Positions 23,630-34,703 of a DNA stretch of 64,000 nucleotides are shown one piece after another. How positions within the stretch are numbered: the stretch's first letter is position 1; every line of letters starts with the position of its first letter. The notes under the pieces were generated by a model. That model made no database searches, was not told the origin of the DNA, and saw only the letters and a list, made by a program, of their open reading frames with translations. The DNA comes from Delphinapterus leucas. Lineage: Eukaryota; Chordata; Mammalia; Artiodactyla; Monodontidae. The stretch spans positions 1,915,424-1,979,423 of the forward strand of contig NW_022098063.1 in NCBI RefSeq assembly GCF_002288925.2. Direction: 5' to 3'. The translations under genes and the position numbers were made by a program.

Positions 23630-23833
23630 AAAAATAATACAGATGAACTGGTTTGCAAGGCAGAAATAGAGACACAGAGGTAGAGAACAAACGTATGGAC
23701 ACCAAGTGGGAAAAGTGGGGGTCGGGGTAGGATGAGTTGGGAGATTGGGATTGACATATACACACTAATATGTATAAAATAGATAACTAATAAGAACCTG
23801 GTGTATAATAAAATAAAATTAAAAAAAATAAAA
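23630..23833 (+). repeat. Short L1 3' UTR and A-rich tail
   Basis: Only about 200 bp separate the ORF2 stop from the end. The sequence runs to 'gaacctggtgtataataaaa' and then an AATAAA/A-rich tail, lacking the 'cagggaactc...aactaacacaa' part present in the L1 copies at 16.5, 45.3 and 48.6 kb. This marks a different L1 subfamily or an early polyadenylation event. Confidence 0.75.
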
Positions 23834-23929
23834 AATCTTAGGATATAAAGCATATTTTCTAAAGTTTGTTTTATTAAATATTTCTCATTTCACCTTGAAG
23901 GGTTGAAATTCAATTTGAATCTACAAGTA

Positions 23930-24176
23930 TTTATTGTGTATTTCATATATGAGAGATACTGTCAGGTGCAGTGTGGGATATGCATAATAGGTAGTATTTG
24001 TAGAGCATACTATCAGATAGATTAGCCAAGTCCTAGGAAAGATCATTATTATTGCTATTTTGCAGATGATCAAAGTGGGTCTCAAAAAGGTTACAGACCT
24101 CATCCCTAGTCCATCACAGAACTTCTGTGCGCCAGCTATGTTTATCAAACCCAAGTCTTTTGATTCTGTATTCCTC
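23930..24176 (-). mobile_element. MIR SINE, reverse orientation
   Basis: 'ctattttgcagatgatcaaa' (24055-24074), then 'aaggttacagacctcatccc' (24087-24106) and 'ccaagtcttttgattctgta' give the reverse-complement MIR pattern in order. Confidence 0.75.
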
Positions 24177-25419
24177 ATTCTTCCCAAGAAAACATCAAAG
24201 TTCCATTCTAGCCATCGATGAACATAGAATACATTAGGATATATAGGTCACTCTGACACCTGACATAATAAGTTACAACTGAGGTTCAGAAAAATTGCTA
24301 TAAAATACGGAGGAACAAAACTTTTCTAGTGACTTAGAAAGGCATCATGGAAAATGGAATTGTATCTGGATTTGAAGGATTATTTGTGATTTTTAGTGTT
24401 AGGTATAACGGGACTTTGCAGAGAGAAGTAATTTTCTTGCTCTAGAGCTTTGCAAACATCAAAAGTTTTCTTCAGAAATAAGTCTGGTTGATACAGATTG
24501 GGAAGGGCTATTAGCCATTAATGGTAGTACCTCCCATTCTAGGTAGTTCCAAGTAATTGACACAAAAAAGACCTGGTGATATTTAGAGATGCAGCAGAAC
24601 AGCATTCCTTATGACTTGGCCCAGTACAGAACATTCTCAGTCTTTCAGGGGCACCCTAAGCCTTATCATCCCACAGGCTCCTCACTTGTTTTCCCAAATC
24701 TGTTGATTCAATCCTATAATATGTATTTGAATAGTGTATTAATCTCATGAATGCAGGTCTACAGCATGATACTAAAGAGCAGGGAAGGAAGCTGTTTAGG
24801 AGAGTATTGATCTAGATAAGGACATCATGGTGTTTTACAATCCACAATGAGACCTTATCACGATACCTTGACACCTCTGGTGATACATCACCATACATAC
24901 AGAATCCTTCAGTTTATTCATGGAAAATATTTGCTATTACTTTTGATTCTTCCTCCCGTCTTCCTGTCATCTAACCCAATGCCTTTTTGCTTTGCAATTA
25001 GTCTTCCTTGTGTTGTCTGCACTTTACTTTATTCATGAAGTATTTAAAACTACTGTTAAGTTACACAATTGGGAACAGCTTGACCAGAGTTGTGCTTTAA
25101 TAATATTTTTCTTGCACACAATGTGAATTCAAAGAAAGAATTATAATAAGATAGATCCTCTTATTGATATTGTTTCCAAGACAGGGAAGACAATTCTTAA
25201 CTAGATTATTATTAGCAGTGATAGAAAGGAAAGGGATACATGTAAAAGATAGCAAGGAAGTATAATTTACTTCCATACTATTTTACAAGATTCAGCACCA
25301 TAATGCAGACCTACCATAGGAAGGACTCTTAGGTTTGGAGCCTATCTGACTGGAACAGCAGCTTCTGCAAATGGAGATTATGGTGAGAAATGGGGGCATA
25401 TATAAGGAGAAAGTGGATG
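24177..25419. other. Unique sequence
   Basis: No repeat family, RNA gene or exon recognised. Confidence 0.5.
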
Positions 25420-25735
25420 GTTATCGACATAGGATTCTTTAGCTGAAGGAAAGAGTAAAGGAGAGAAATGAGGTCTGAAGGCAAATCTTAGGGGAGATTT
25501 AAGATAAACATGAGGGACAGGAATAGGAGGTAGCAAAGGAAGAGTCAGAGAGATGGGGAATAATTCAGTGTTCTAGAGTCCAGCAAAAAGGAGAGTAAAC
25601 AACCAGATACATGCTGTAGAGAGAGCAAGTGTTTCTGATGAAGGAGTCACTGGTAACTTCTGAAAGAGAAGAGCAATAGGAGAGTAGTGTGGCTCGAAGC
25701 TACCCTGCCTAGTGTAGAACAGGAAGCTGGAGCTA
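25420..25735 (-). mobile_element. L2 LINE fragment, reverse orientation
   Basis: The run 'gatacatgctgtagagagag' (25606-25625) through 'gaaggagtcactggtaactt' (25639-25658) and 'agaagagcaataggagagta' follows the antisense of the L2 reverse-transcriptase region. It is very diverged, so no reading frame survives. Confidence 0.45.
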
Positions 25736-26907
25736 AAGAACCAGTAGTAGACCCAGCACATCCCTTTCATTGTGAGAACTTCAAATGGTCTGATGCCATT
25801 GTTCTTCCTGACTATATTCCCTCCATATTATCTCAAGTAATTAATAATTGTATTGAATGATAACCTAACACTTAAAAACTTACCTTGCATAGTAGGAATT
25901 CAGCATGGGAAAGATTGCATTTGATGGTTTATCTTGGGTTTGGATTGAAAGATAGCCTCACAATAGGAAAGTAAGATTAACCATGAACGATTCTAAGTAA
26001 CTACTTAGAAGCAGAAGGTAGTCTAGTGACATGGCAGCCCATGTACATGTAGGTAAGTTTATTTTCCAGTCACCTACTTTACAACTTCTTACACTTATTT
26101 CTTATTTTGTATCTGCCTAATGCCAGCCAGAGAAAGCAGGGTGGTCACAAAATACACACCATCACCATATATCTAAAAGCTCTGTGAACAATATACCTGT
26201 TCTGAGACCAATCAAACTCTATTAAGAGAAAAACTGAATGGGCATTTTAGTAATCCCCAGTACTCGTACATCCTGATCCTTTGACAAAAGGTATTAATTT
26301 TCATTTTGGTTGTACATAATCTATCAAGGATGGCAGCAGTTTCCACAATTTTCTCTTTGATCTTCTCTGCAGAACTAGAATTCTGGATTAATTTTACCAG
26401 GGACAACGATTTAAACACAGCAGTGTTGAGTCAAGCATTACCCTTTCATTTCCAACTTGCCATATGGGAAACATATATCTTTTCTTGCAATGTATTAAAG
26501 TTTTGATCAAATGCATGCCACATTAAATGTTTGCAGCCATATAGTGAATACATTTTGGCTATTTAAAAATCAGCCAAGATTTACAGTATAATTCCATTGC
26601 TGAAGTTATCCGTGACAAAGCCAGACAAAGCCAAAATTCCTCATACTTACAGTAAAGTGTAATTTATTATGTTTCATTAAGACATCCAAATATGAGGTAC
26701 ATTAGGGTTCTGGGTGGCATGCTGGGTGCAAGATTTTGTAGTTTGCAATTCTTTCTGTAAAATCTGTCATTTATAGTATATAAAAATCTCCTGTTTCTGT
26801 CTGTGAATGTTGACACAACTGTTGGGGCTTGTGCTCAGGCCTGGAATGTCCCACAGCCGGCATAATGCTGTAAGCAGCAACAGGAGGAAGTTCACTTTCC
26901 CTTTGTA
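25736..26907. other. Unique sequence
   Basis: No repeat family or exon recognised up to the inverted repeat at 26.9 kb. Confidence 0.5.
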
Positions 26908-26956
26908 CATTATATGAGAGTACATAAGCTTTGTACTTATGTACTCTCATATAATG
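26908..26956. repeat. Perfect 21-bp inverted repeat with 7-nt loop
   Basis: Left arm 26908-26928 and right arm 26936-26956 are exact reverse complements (cattatatgagagtacataag against its complement). The spacer is ctttgta. The octamer ctttgtac occurs both just before the left arm (26901-26908) and across the loop (26929-26936). The pattern suggests a template switch rather than decay of an old transposon. No transposon termini match it. Confidence 0.95.
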
Positions 26957-27097
26957 CTTAGAGATAACTGAGTCTGCTCTCTTTAAATTATGGATCCACC
27001 CACTAAAGAAGGGCACTAAAAATATCTTGGGGTCATATGTTCCTAGAAAGAACAGTGACTCCTTTTAAATAATTATGTTTATATTTGAAAGCTTTTC

Positions 27098-27250
27098 ATT
27101 CATGAACACTAACTACGTGCAGGAACTCTGCTAGACATTATGGGTATAAAGAACAAATTCATTTTCAATGTCTTGTTTAACTCTTCGTCTTTTTGTCTAT
27201 AATAGGCAGCCTATGCTCATTTAACTCATTTAATCTTTCCATCAAGATCA
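27098..27250 (-). mobile_element. L2/MIR-type fragment, reverse orientation
   Basis: 'ttcattcatgaacactaact' (27097-27116), 'aactctgctagacattatgg' (27123-27142) and 'catttaactcatttaatctt' (27218-27237) follow the reverse-complement order of an L2 or MIR 3' end. Weak but consistent. Confidence 0.45.
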
Positions 27251-27959
27251 ACTTCTCAATTGCTTTGTATTCCATTCTGGGGCACTTTTCCTTTTACGGA
27301 AATGTCTCCCATGTGTAGATTGGCTGGAATTTAATGTCAAAGGGCAGGTGTGTTTTCTGTTTTGGTTCATCATACGTGCACATCCATATTTCATCTTGGA
27401 CATCCGTATTATACGATATGCTCATGCCTTAGTGTAACCTTGGCTCACTTCCAGTGTTGCTGCTTTCTATTTTTCAGCACAAAATCCCTGTGGTTTGGCT
27501 TATTAAGTCCCAGATGTATTCATTTGGACTCTTTCCCTCAGGAAGCCTGAGGTCCCGGGGTGGTAGTGTCTGAGACAAATGCTCAAACTTTCCTGGAATG
27601 AGTCCTGATTCTGGCTTCATGATGCTGTCACTTACCCTTCATGGAGAGCTGTCACTGCCAGGTCATTATTTCCCTGCTGAAGCCACTCCCTGCAATTCTA
27701 TTTGGGAGGCTTCATATCCCAGTTTTCTATGAGGCATCCAGATGAACCGATTTGAATTTCATGGTTGGGGAAATTTATTCATGAAATCTGGACTTTTGCC
27801 TTGATGTTGTCCATTGATCTTTAGGTCTTTAAACAGATGCGGTAGTCCAGAAGCTATTGCTTAATTACACTCCTTTGGGAGAAGTGAGTTGAAGTGAGTT
27901 CAGGCAATCATATGGATCAATTAAAAAGTATAACAGAGAAATGAAAAACCAAAGCCAAA
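27251..27959. other. Unique sequence
   Basis: No repeat recognised. The frame 27350-27550 has no domain and no splice context. A 10-bp unit gaagtgagtt is tandemly doubled near 27879-27898. Confidence 0.5.
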
Positions 27960-28228
27960 AAATATACAGTGTACTTTCAGAAACAGAAAAAAATTAATCT
28001 ATGTGTCAGAATTCAGGATATTAGTTACCTTTCAGAGAATAGTGCCTGGGAGGAGATATGAGGGGACTTCACTGTTGCTTGTAGTGTCCTACCTCTTGAT
28101 CCAGGTGCTGGTAATATGGGTGGGCTCATTTTGCACATAGTTAGACACAACAAGTTGTATACTTACAATTTGTGTGCTTTCCCATTGGTATATTATACTT
28201 CAGTAAAAATTACCTAAAAGAAAACAAA
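27960..28228 (+). mobile_element. Old mammalian L1 (L1M) 3' end
   Basis: 'tacctcttgatccaggtgct' (28090-28109), 'gttgtatacttacaatttgt' (28153-28172) and 'ggtatattatacttcagtaa' (28187-28206) are the typical closing text of L1M 3' UTRs. It lies in plus orientation with a short A-rich end. Confidence 0.75.
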
Positions 28229-29939
28229 AGAATTTAGATGTTAACTAATCATGTCCATTAACTGTAAGTAGAAGGCAACTTGATACATTTATTTTGTATA
28301 ATGATACTGAGGCCATACGTTTTTAAACACAGAAGAACGAGTGACTAACACCAGTAACTAAATATCTTAAAAATGATGTTTAAAATAACAGGCACAAAGA
28401 TATCAAAACAAATTATATTTTTCAGCATTTTGAAAGAAACTGATTTTCACTTCATTCTTGAAGCTTCTATGTTTTTCCTATTCTGCAGGGAGAAAACTGA
28501 AGTAAAACGATATTTTCTTGGCTCAGGATCCTTAGAAAGTCACTAGGAACGGAAAGTAGATTAGCCTCATAGTCTTGGTGGCTTAGCAGAAAATTTCAGA
28601 AGTCAAAGGGAGTTTGAAAGTAAACCTTTACCGCTCCCCCCAATTTAACATGTTTGCCAGCCCATACTCATGCTGTTATCAAAGTGGCTCATTTTAAATT
28701 CTTTACACATACATGTAATGAATAATATAAAACTCCTCTACCTTCAAACCGTGACATTGCTGTCTGATTTACCAAGGTTCAAGGAAAAGAAGAAACCACT
28801 TAGTGATGAATAAATCAGCCAAACTAAATCTTTTAATTTAATCTGATTCTGTTGCAGTCACATAGATATGACAGAAATGAACTCTTATAAAAAAGGAAAA
28901 ATGACAGTAATTTTAAAATGGTTTGTAAAACAATTATAAAACATGTAGAAAGAATCTCCGTCATTTAGAAAATGAAGACAGCCTTGCTATTTCCATCAAT
29001 GAATAACTGATTGATTGCAAATGATACATTCCTATTATTAATGAAACCTGACAATTCCATTAGACTAATATACAACAACTGCATGTTAATTCTCTTGATG
29101 AGCTTATCATTCATTTTTCCAGGGTTGAGGAATGCAAAACGAAAGCAAGAGTATTTAGAAGGTGAAATGAAGGTATAACTTTAAGGATTAGAAAACAGTT
29201 TATGTTTCTCTCCTCCTAAATCAAATGATAAAGAAGAATGTTAGGGCTTCTAATCTATATGGAGTTATGCTGTCAATTCTCAAGTAATCCATTCAACAGT
29301 TTTTACTGTTTGAACAGCTACATTTTAGTCAGTCGATTTATTGAATATTAGTCCACTCTTTCTAATTCTCTGGAGCCAGGTGCTTAAATCACCCAAACAA
29401 ATTTGAGACCAAGAGCCCATGAGACTAAACTCTGTTTTATCCAACTTAAAAAGAAGAACAATACCCCCAAATTTACGATCTTCAAAGTAATTTGGTTTTA
29501 ATAGGTTGATTCTGTGAGATTCAATAACTCTCTGTCCTTGAGCAAATTACTCTACCACTAATGAGGACTGGTTTTTGCACTTTGAATACGAAAGTGTGTT
29601 GAGACACTGAAGTAATGATACAAGGTCATACCAAATAACAACTTATTTCCATATGGCTAGATCTGTGAGGGTCCAAATAAGAATTCTATTAATTGCAGAA
29701 AATATGAGGAAAACACATGTGCAAGTGAAACTACCCAATACAGAATTTGAAGAATACCAAATTTATTTTTCAATTTATTTAGCTGTAAAAGGTAAAATAT
29801 AAAAGCTTAATTATAAGTGACAATTCCAAATGATTCTTATATATGTCAATCTCCTTTGAGATATATCTATATATTTGTTATTTTAATGGAAACAACAAAT
29901 TAAATTTACTGAAAATGTATTTTAGGGAACCAATTATTT
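28229..29939. other. Repeat-poor AT-rich unique sequence
   Basis: About 1.7 kb with no recognised repeat, RNA gene or exon, and no open frame of 60 codons. Confidence 0.5.
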
Positions 29940-30811
29940 ACTCATTCACCCTCTTGAAAAAATAGTTGCTAAATACTTGTGCTTTGTGCTAAACTCTTTG
30001 GGAGGAAAAATATCAAGTGAGACTTCAACTCTCCAAGGAGTTTGAAAAGCATTAGTGGAGAAAGACTTCTAATGTTCCTTTTTGTTGTAGATTGAATTTA
30101 TTTCTCTGTTTCATTGTTAATATAAAGGACATAGAGAAGTATTTTTTTAAATCTACAGAAGTGCAGAGAAAGTAGAGATCTCAAGTGAATGGAATAATCA
30201 GAGATGTTTTCAAGGAGGAGTACATCTGAACCAGGGGTTACCAACATAAAGGTCTACAGGGTACAGGAGAGTGACATAAATGAACAAAGTGGGTAAACCA
30301 TTTCTAAGAGAAAGGGAAGTGGCAGAGACTAAGGAAAAAGGGAGAGTGTGTGTTCTTTTTAAAAGGAAAAACCTTTCCTTAGTTTTGGCTAATTATAATC
30401 CTTATGTGGCAAAGGCTTCTGATTTCTCAAGAGAAGCCACAACTCTGGATTTTTAGGTGCAATCTCCATCCTTTCAAATTTGGAAAAATTATATATATAT
30501 GTAAACATAAGTTATATATCTATATATAATTTGTAAAATTATATATAATATACAAACTGATTGTATTATTTATATAAACTCATATATGTGTAAGTGTGTG
30601 TATATACAAACACAAAAACAATCAGTTTTTTAAAAAATATACCTAAAGCCATATTTGACCTACATACAGTTTCCAATCTCAACACTATATCATGGCTTTG
30701 GTTAGATGGCTGAATGTAAAAAAAAAATGGAGAAGAGAGAGCTCTCTAGGAGAAAAAATCATATGGGGAAGGGCGAGGGAAGGTCAGTTGACATTAAGAG
30801 GTCTCAGTTGA

Positions 30812-30852
<41 letters not shown>

Positions 30853-31370
30853 ATTTGTGTTTACATATACAATGGAGCCAGAATTAGATATTGACAGCAG
30901 AACACATGGTTATTGACTACCATAATAATGAGTTTGGAACTTTTTTGAAAGCCCTAGAAACTGCCAAAAGGTTTTCAGGAAAGGAGTGACTCCATACAAT
31001 TACCTTGTAGGATTTACTAGATTAGAGGCTCCAAACATAGAGACCTCTCAGCTTCCTACTGTACTAGCTTAGCAATAAAGTGACTGTAGCCTGACCTGAA
31101 ATAGTGACTAGAGCCATGGAGGGGAAGGATTGGACAGGAGAGACACTGTCATGGAACAGGACTTGAAAACTGAATAGATGTAAGGAGAGGTTTAAAGGAG
31201 ATTACAAGATTTATTCTCAAATTTCTTGTCTTTTTGCCTGTGAAGATGTAGAGCCATTAATGTTAAGACAAAAGGCTATGAACTGGTATAAGCAGATATA
31301 TATGGATTAATTTTAAGCATGTTAAAATGGTAGTGTTTACAAAGTCCTCAAGTCTAACTTTGGAGACATT
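29940..31370 (-). mobile_element. L2 LINE, long degraded copy, reverse orientation
   Basis: Several L2 antisense landmarks are spread in order over 1.4 kb. A 3'-end block lies near 29940-30060, and a 'gatgttttcaaggaggagta' block at 30203-30222. Next comes 'ttttcaggaaaggagtgact' (30972-30991). A 'aacaggacttgaaaactgaa' (31155-31174) to 'ttttaagcatgttaaaatgg' (31311-31330) segment closes the run. An AT-rich and (GT)n expansion at 30485-30860 interrupts it. No coding capacity remains. The boundaries are approximate and the piece may be two fragments. Confidence 0.45.
30815..30850 (+). repeat. (GT)18 microsatellite
   Basis: Eighteen uninterrupted GT dinucleotides. Long alternating purine-pyrimidine runs are length-variable and can adopt Z-DNA. 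Confidence 0.97.
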
Positions 31371-32089
31371 CTGAAATAAGTTTTAAGCCATAACTGAGGT
31401 GGAAATAATGTGAACACATAATTTATTTTATTTTATTTCTTATTGTATTTAAAAATATGAATACAATTCTTTTTTTTCAATTAAATTGAATTTTAAAATT
31501 CTGATTGATTACCTTCTAAGAGACAGACAATGAGCACTTATGCAAACAACTCACACTCCCAATTTTGTTTTGAGAAGGTCTCCATTACTATAGATAAGCC
31601 TAGTAAAATATGACCCTTAAAAAATTAACTAAACATTATGTTTTGAATTTTATCTCTGTGGGGTACAAAAAGAAGAGTATTCATTTTTGTCATAGCACTT
31701 TTGAGATCACTTCCCATGCAAGTACTTTTTTCGTCAAATAGACTCTTCTGGATCATTTTTGGCACTCTAGACTTGGGACCAAGCAACTGTAATGCCTCAG
31801 AGAGACAGTGCTATCGTTGAATGTCCTAAAATGTCAGGTGGATCGATGAGCAACTGGAGTAGTTGTGAAGCAACTGTTTTATTTTGAAAAAGAAACTGAG
31901 CTTGCAACAAATAACACATTTACAATCAGATGACTACAAAAACAATTGGTCATATCGACCTAATATTAGTGTTTTTCCAAACTCTGTATTATATAAACTT
32001 TGCTCAGTTGGGAAAGCTGAGACTTTCTGATTAATTGGTTATTGTATCAGAGTCTAGGCAAAATATGTTTTTTTTTTTTCTTTTACATT
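31371..32089. other. Unique AT-rich sequence
   Basis: No repeat family or exon recognised. Confidence 0.5.
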
Positions 32090-32690
32090 GTGGTGAGCAC
32101 TCAGTTTCTCCTCTCAATCTGAAAACATTAGTGTTTCTGTTTTAGTTACCTTCTGGAATTAGTTATTTGATACTTTCTTCTCTTTGTTGTTCTACTTCCC
32201 AGATTTTTTTAAACTTTGTCTTCCAGAATTTCTTCTGATCTTTGTTGTTGTTGTTGTATTGTTTTGTGTATTCATTTTCAAGGGAATTTTTCTTATCAAA
32301 GTATTCTTTTTGCAGGTATAGCTCCTGTTCCTGTTTAATGGATGCAATTTAGTTTCTAAGGCTATTACATATTTTTTCTTTTTGTGGGGGGCACATAGTT
32401 TTCTTCTGCTATCTACAATGACTCTTTTCTGATTTCTTGCTTTTTTTCTAACCTTTGTATTTCATGTTAAAAGCTTTGTCTTAATGTCTTGTAATCCTTG
32501 ACTGTTCCTTTATAGTTAACGGGAAGTGAAGCACTGCAAAGATGTTTACAAATTCTATTTGCCTAGGTGGGCTTTGTCCACTAATGGCTTTACCGTAGAA
32601 TAAACTTGTTTAGCCATTTCATTTGGAAACTCTAATTACTGGCATCTATAGATTTTGTCTCTTGTCCCAGTCAGTTTCCTAGAAAAGTCT
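32090..32690. mobile_element. Probable old L1 (L1M/HAL1-like) fragment
   Basis: The T-rich text, and especially 'gtaatccttgactgttcctt' (32491-32510) followed by 'gaagcactgcaaagatg', resembles old L1M UTR sequence. It contains a (GTT)5 run at about 32244-32258. The family and orientation are uncertain. Confidence 0.4.
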
Positions 32691-32693
32691 TCA

Positions 32694-32902
32694 GTCCAGA
32701 GATAAGCAAACTTTTTCTACCGAAGTCCAGAGAGCAAATATTTTACACTTTATCAGTTAGATAGTCTTTGCTGTGACTATTCAATTCTGTCATGGTAGCA
32801 CAGAAGCAGACACAGACAATACAAAATGAAGGATGTGGCTGGGTTGAAATAAGACTTTACTATTATGTAAACAGTCATCAGGCCATTGTTTCCAACCCCT
32901 GT
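32694..32902 (+). mobile_element. hAT-type DNA transposon fossil
   Basis: 'aagcaaactttttctaccga' (32705-32724), 'gcaaatattttacactttat' (32734-32753), 'actattcaattctgtcatgg' (32776-32795) and the closing 'tttccaacccctg' (32890-32902) follow the text of a common non-autonomous hAT family with CAG...CTG-type ends. It spans about 209 bp, close to complete. The two overlapping ~70-codon frames across it are chance. Confidence 0.65.
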
Positions 32903-34147
32903 TCGGATCTCCTGCTGTGGGCTATAAACTTGAGTACCAAGGTTGTGTCTAGTGAAAGAAGGGGACCAGCGACATGGCCACTTCACGTGGTCTTTTAATA
33001 AATCCCTCTGTTTTCATTATGATATCCCATCCTCACCTGTGTATCCTCACCTGTGTATCCTCACCTCAACTTGTGTATTCGGGATTAAAGTGTTTCTACC
33101 AATCCCCAGAAAGTAAATTTCCAGTCTTCGGCTGTGAAGGGTAGTGGGGAACAACCAACTTTACAGAGTGTGGCATATGGTCTCAGAGGCATTCAAACAG
33201 TACACCTGTTTTCAGCATGACCTATTCCGCTAATGTCAGCTGTACCTGGTGCCTTCAATCCTGAGGCTTTCCAGGGCTCTACATCACAAATGAGCTTGGA
33301 GCTGGCCTCCCCCATTGCTGGTTTACGTTTTTTTTCCTGATCTGCATTACCACCTATAAGTCAATAACATCCATCCAAATGTTTTCTGGTTTCCAATATT
33401 GCATTGCTGTATTTGTCTCTCCTGTTTTCTTTGTACTTTCAGGTTTTTACTTTTCAAAAATCCTTTAACTGACATTTTAGTAGAGATTCTGATGGGATTA
33501 GCAGTGAATATGTATGATGAGTGTTCCATGTTTAACTGGAGCCTTCAGAAAATAGATAGATAGATAGATATTCTGATCTTTGATATTCTGGTCTTAATGT
33601 CATCCATTTGCAACTGTAATATCATTACAATCAAGAGTCTACTTTTACATGTAGGTTTACTTGATACTTTACTTGATCTTGAAGATATTTCATATCTCTG
33701 AAATATGAGATGGCAAACTACAGTTTATAGTTTTTACTCTTTCAATTTCCAAGTGAATAAAAAGATTGCTTCAAAGTAGGATAAACACAGTTTTATATAT
33801 TCACCCCAGTTAGTTTTATATATTCTACCTTCCCTCATGCCCCAGGTCACTAAAATCCCCACTTTCCAATACTTTCATAAAATGAAGTCAATAACTTTAT
33901 ATCTTTTCCACAGGCTATTCCCCCAAATATGAACACTAGGCAGGTGTTCACACTCATTTAATATTTAAATAGAATGAATAAGCATTCATTCTACTGTGGG
34001 AAACCTTGAGCCCTCCTAATGCAGCTTACACATCTCTCTTCATCCTTCTTCTCTATCCTATTCCTCTTTCATGCTCTCTGTCTTATCTCTTGATTCTTTT
34101 CTATGTCCATTCTTTTTTTTTTTTGGCCGATCATTATTATGACGCAT
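32903..34147. other. Unique sequence with short tandem repeats
   Basis: No major repeat recognised. It includes a 14-bp unit cctcacctgtgtat in about 2.5 copies at 33030-33066, an (ATAG)n run at 33552-33570 and a T run of 14 near 34110-34123. Confidence 0.5.
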
Positions 34148-34703
34148 ACTAGTTTTCTATTTCTGTATAACAAATTACCACAAACTTGATGGCTTAAAGC
34201 AACACCCATTTATTAGCTCACAGATGTACAGACTTGAGTAAGCTAGACTGGATTCTATGCTCAGGGCTATGGTGCTGGTTGGAGTCTCTGGGAAAGAATC
34301 CACTTTCAAGCTCATTTATGTTGGCAGAATTCAGTTCTTTGCAGTTGTAGGACTGAGGTCTCAGTTTCCTTGTTGGCTGTCAGCCAGGGGCCTCTCTCAA
34401 TTTCTCAAGGCCATCACATTCCTTCTCACTTGACTGCATTCATCTTCAAAGAAACAATGGTGTGAGTCCTTCTCAGGCTTCATGTTTCTCTGACTTTCTT
34501 TTCTGCTACCAGTCAAAGAAAGCTCTCTTCTTTTACGGACTCATGTGATTAGATCAGATTGACCTGGATAATCTCCCCACCTCAAGAGCAACTAGATGAT
34601 ATAATATGAGCACAGGGGTGATATCTTGATGCATAAGCAGGTTCTGTAGATTAAGTTAGGACATCACTGAAGAGTCATTTTAGAAATTCCACCTATCACA
34701 CTT
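34148..34703 (+). mobile_element. Old ERVL/MaLR-class LTR
   Basis: 'gtataacaaattaccacaaa' (34165-34184), 'cttgatggcttaaagcaaca' (34185-34204), 'ggcagaattcagttctttgc' (34323-34342), 'ctgtcagccaggggcctctc' (34378-34397) and 'gactcatgtgattagatcag' (34538-34557) follow a widespread mammalian LTR in order. It is about 555 bp and appears solo: no interior or partner LTR is visible nearby. The class is likely ERVL (MLT2-like), but the subfamily is not certain. Confidence 0.6.

Larger units (their letters stand above)
18017..23833 (+). mobile_element. Full-length L1 LINE (cetartiodactyl type), inactive
   Basis: A complete L1 layout: 5' UTR (18017-18896), ORF1 remnant, short inter-ORF spacer, ORF2 remnant, short 3' UTR and an A-rich tail. 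It begins 'ggttcaagagggcagagtag', equivalent to the usual L1 5' terminus. Flanks aatcttagatt (18006-18016) and aatcttaggat (23834-23844) form an 11-bp target-site duplication with one difference. Its length of 5.8 kb is that of a full element. Numerous stops and frameshifts in both ORFs and a changed catalytic motif show that it cannot move by itself. All ORFs reported between 18.0 and 23.8 kb belong to it or are shadows of it. Confidence 0.96.

Noticed and set aside
33552..33570. CRISPR-like or structured repeat array
   Set aside because: Simple tetranucleotide repeat; there are no spacers, and the DNA is plainly mammalian.
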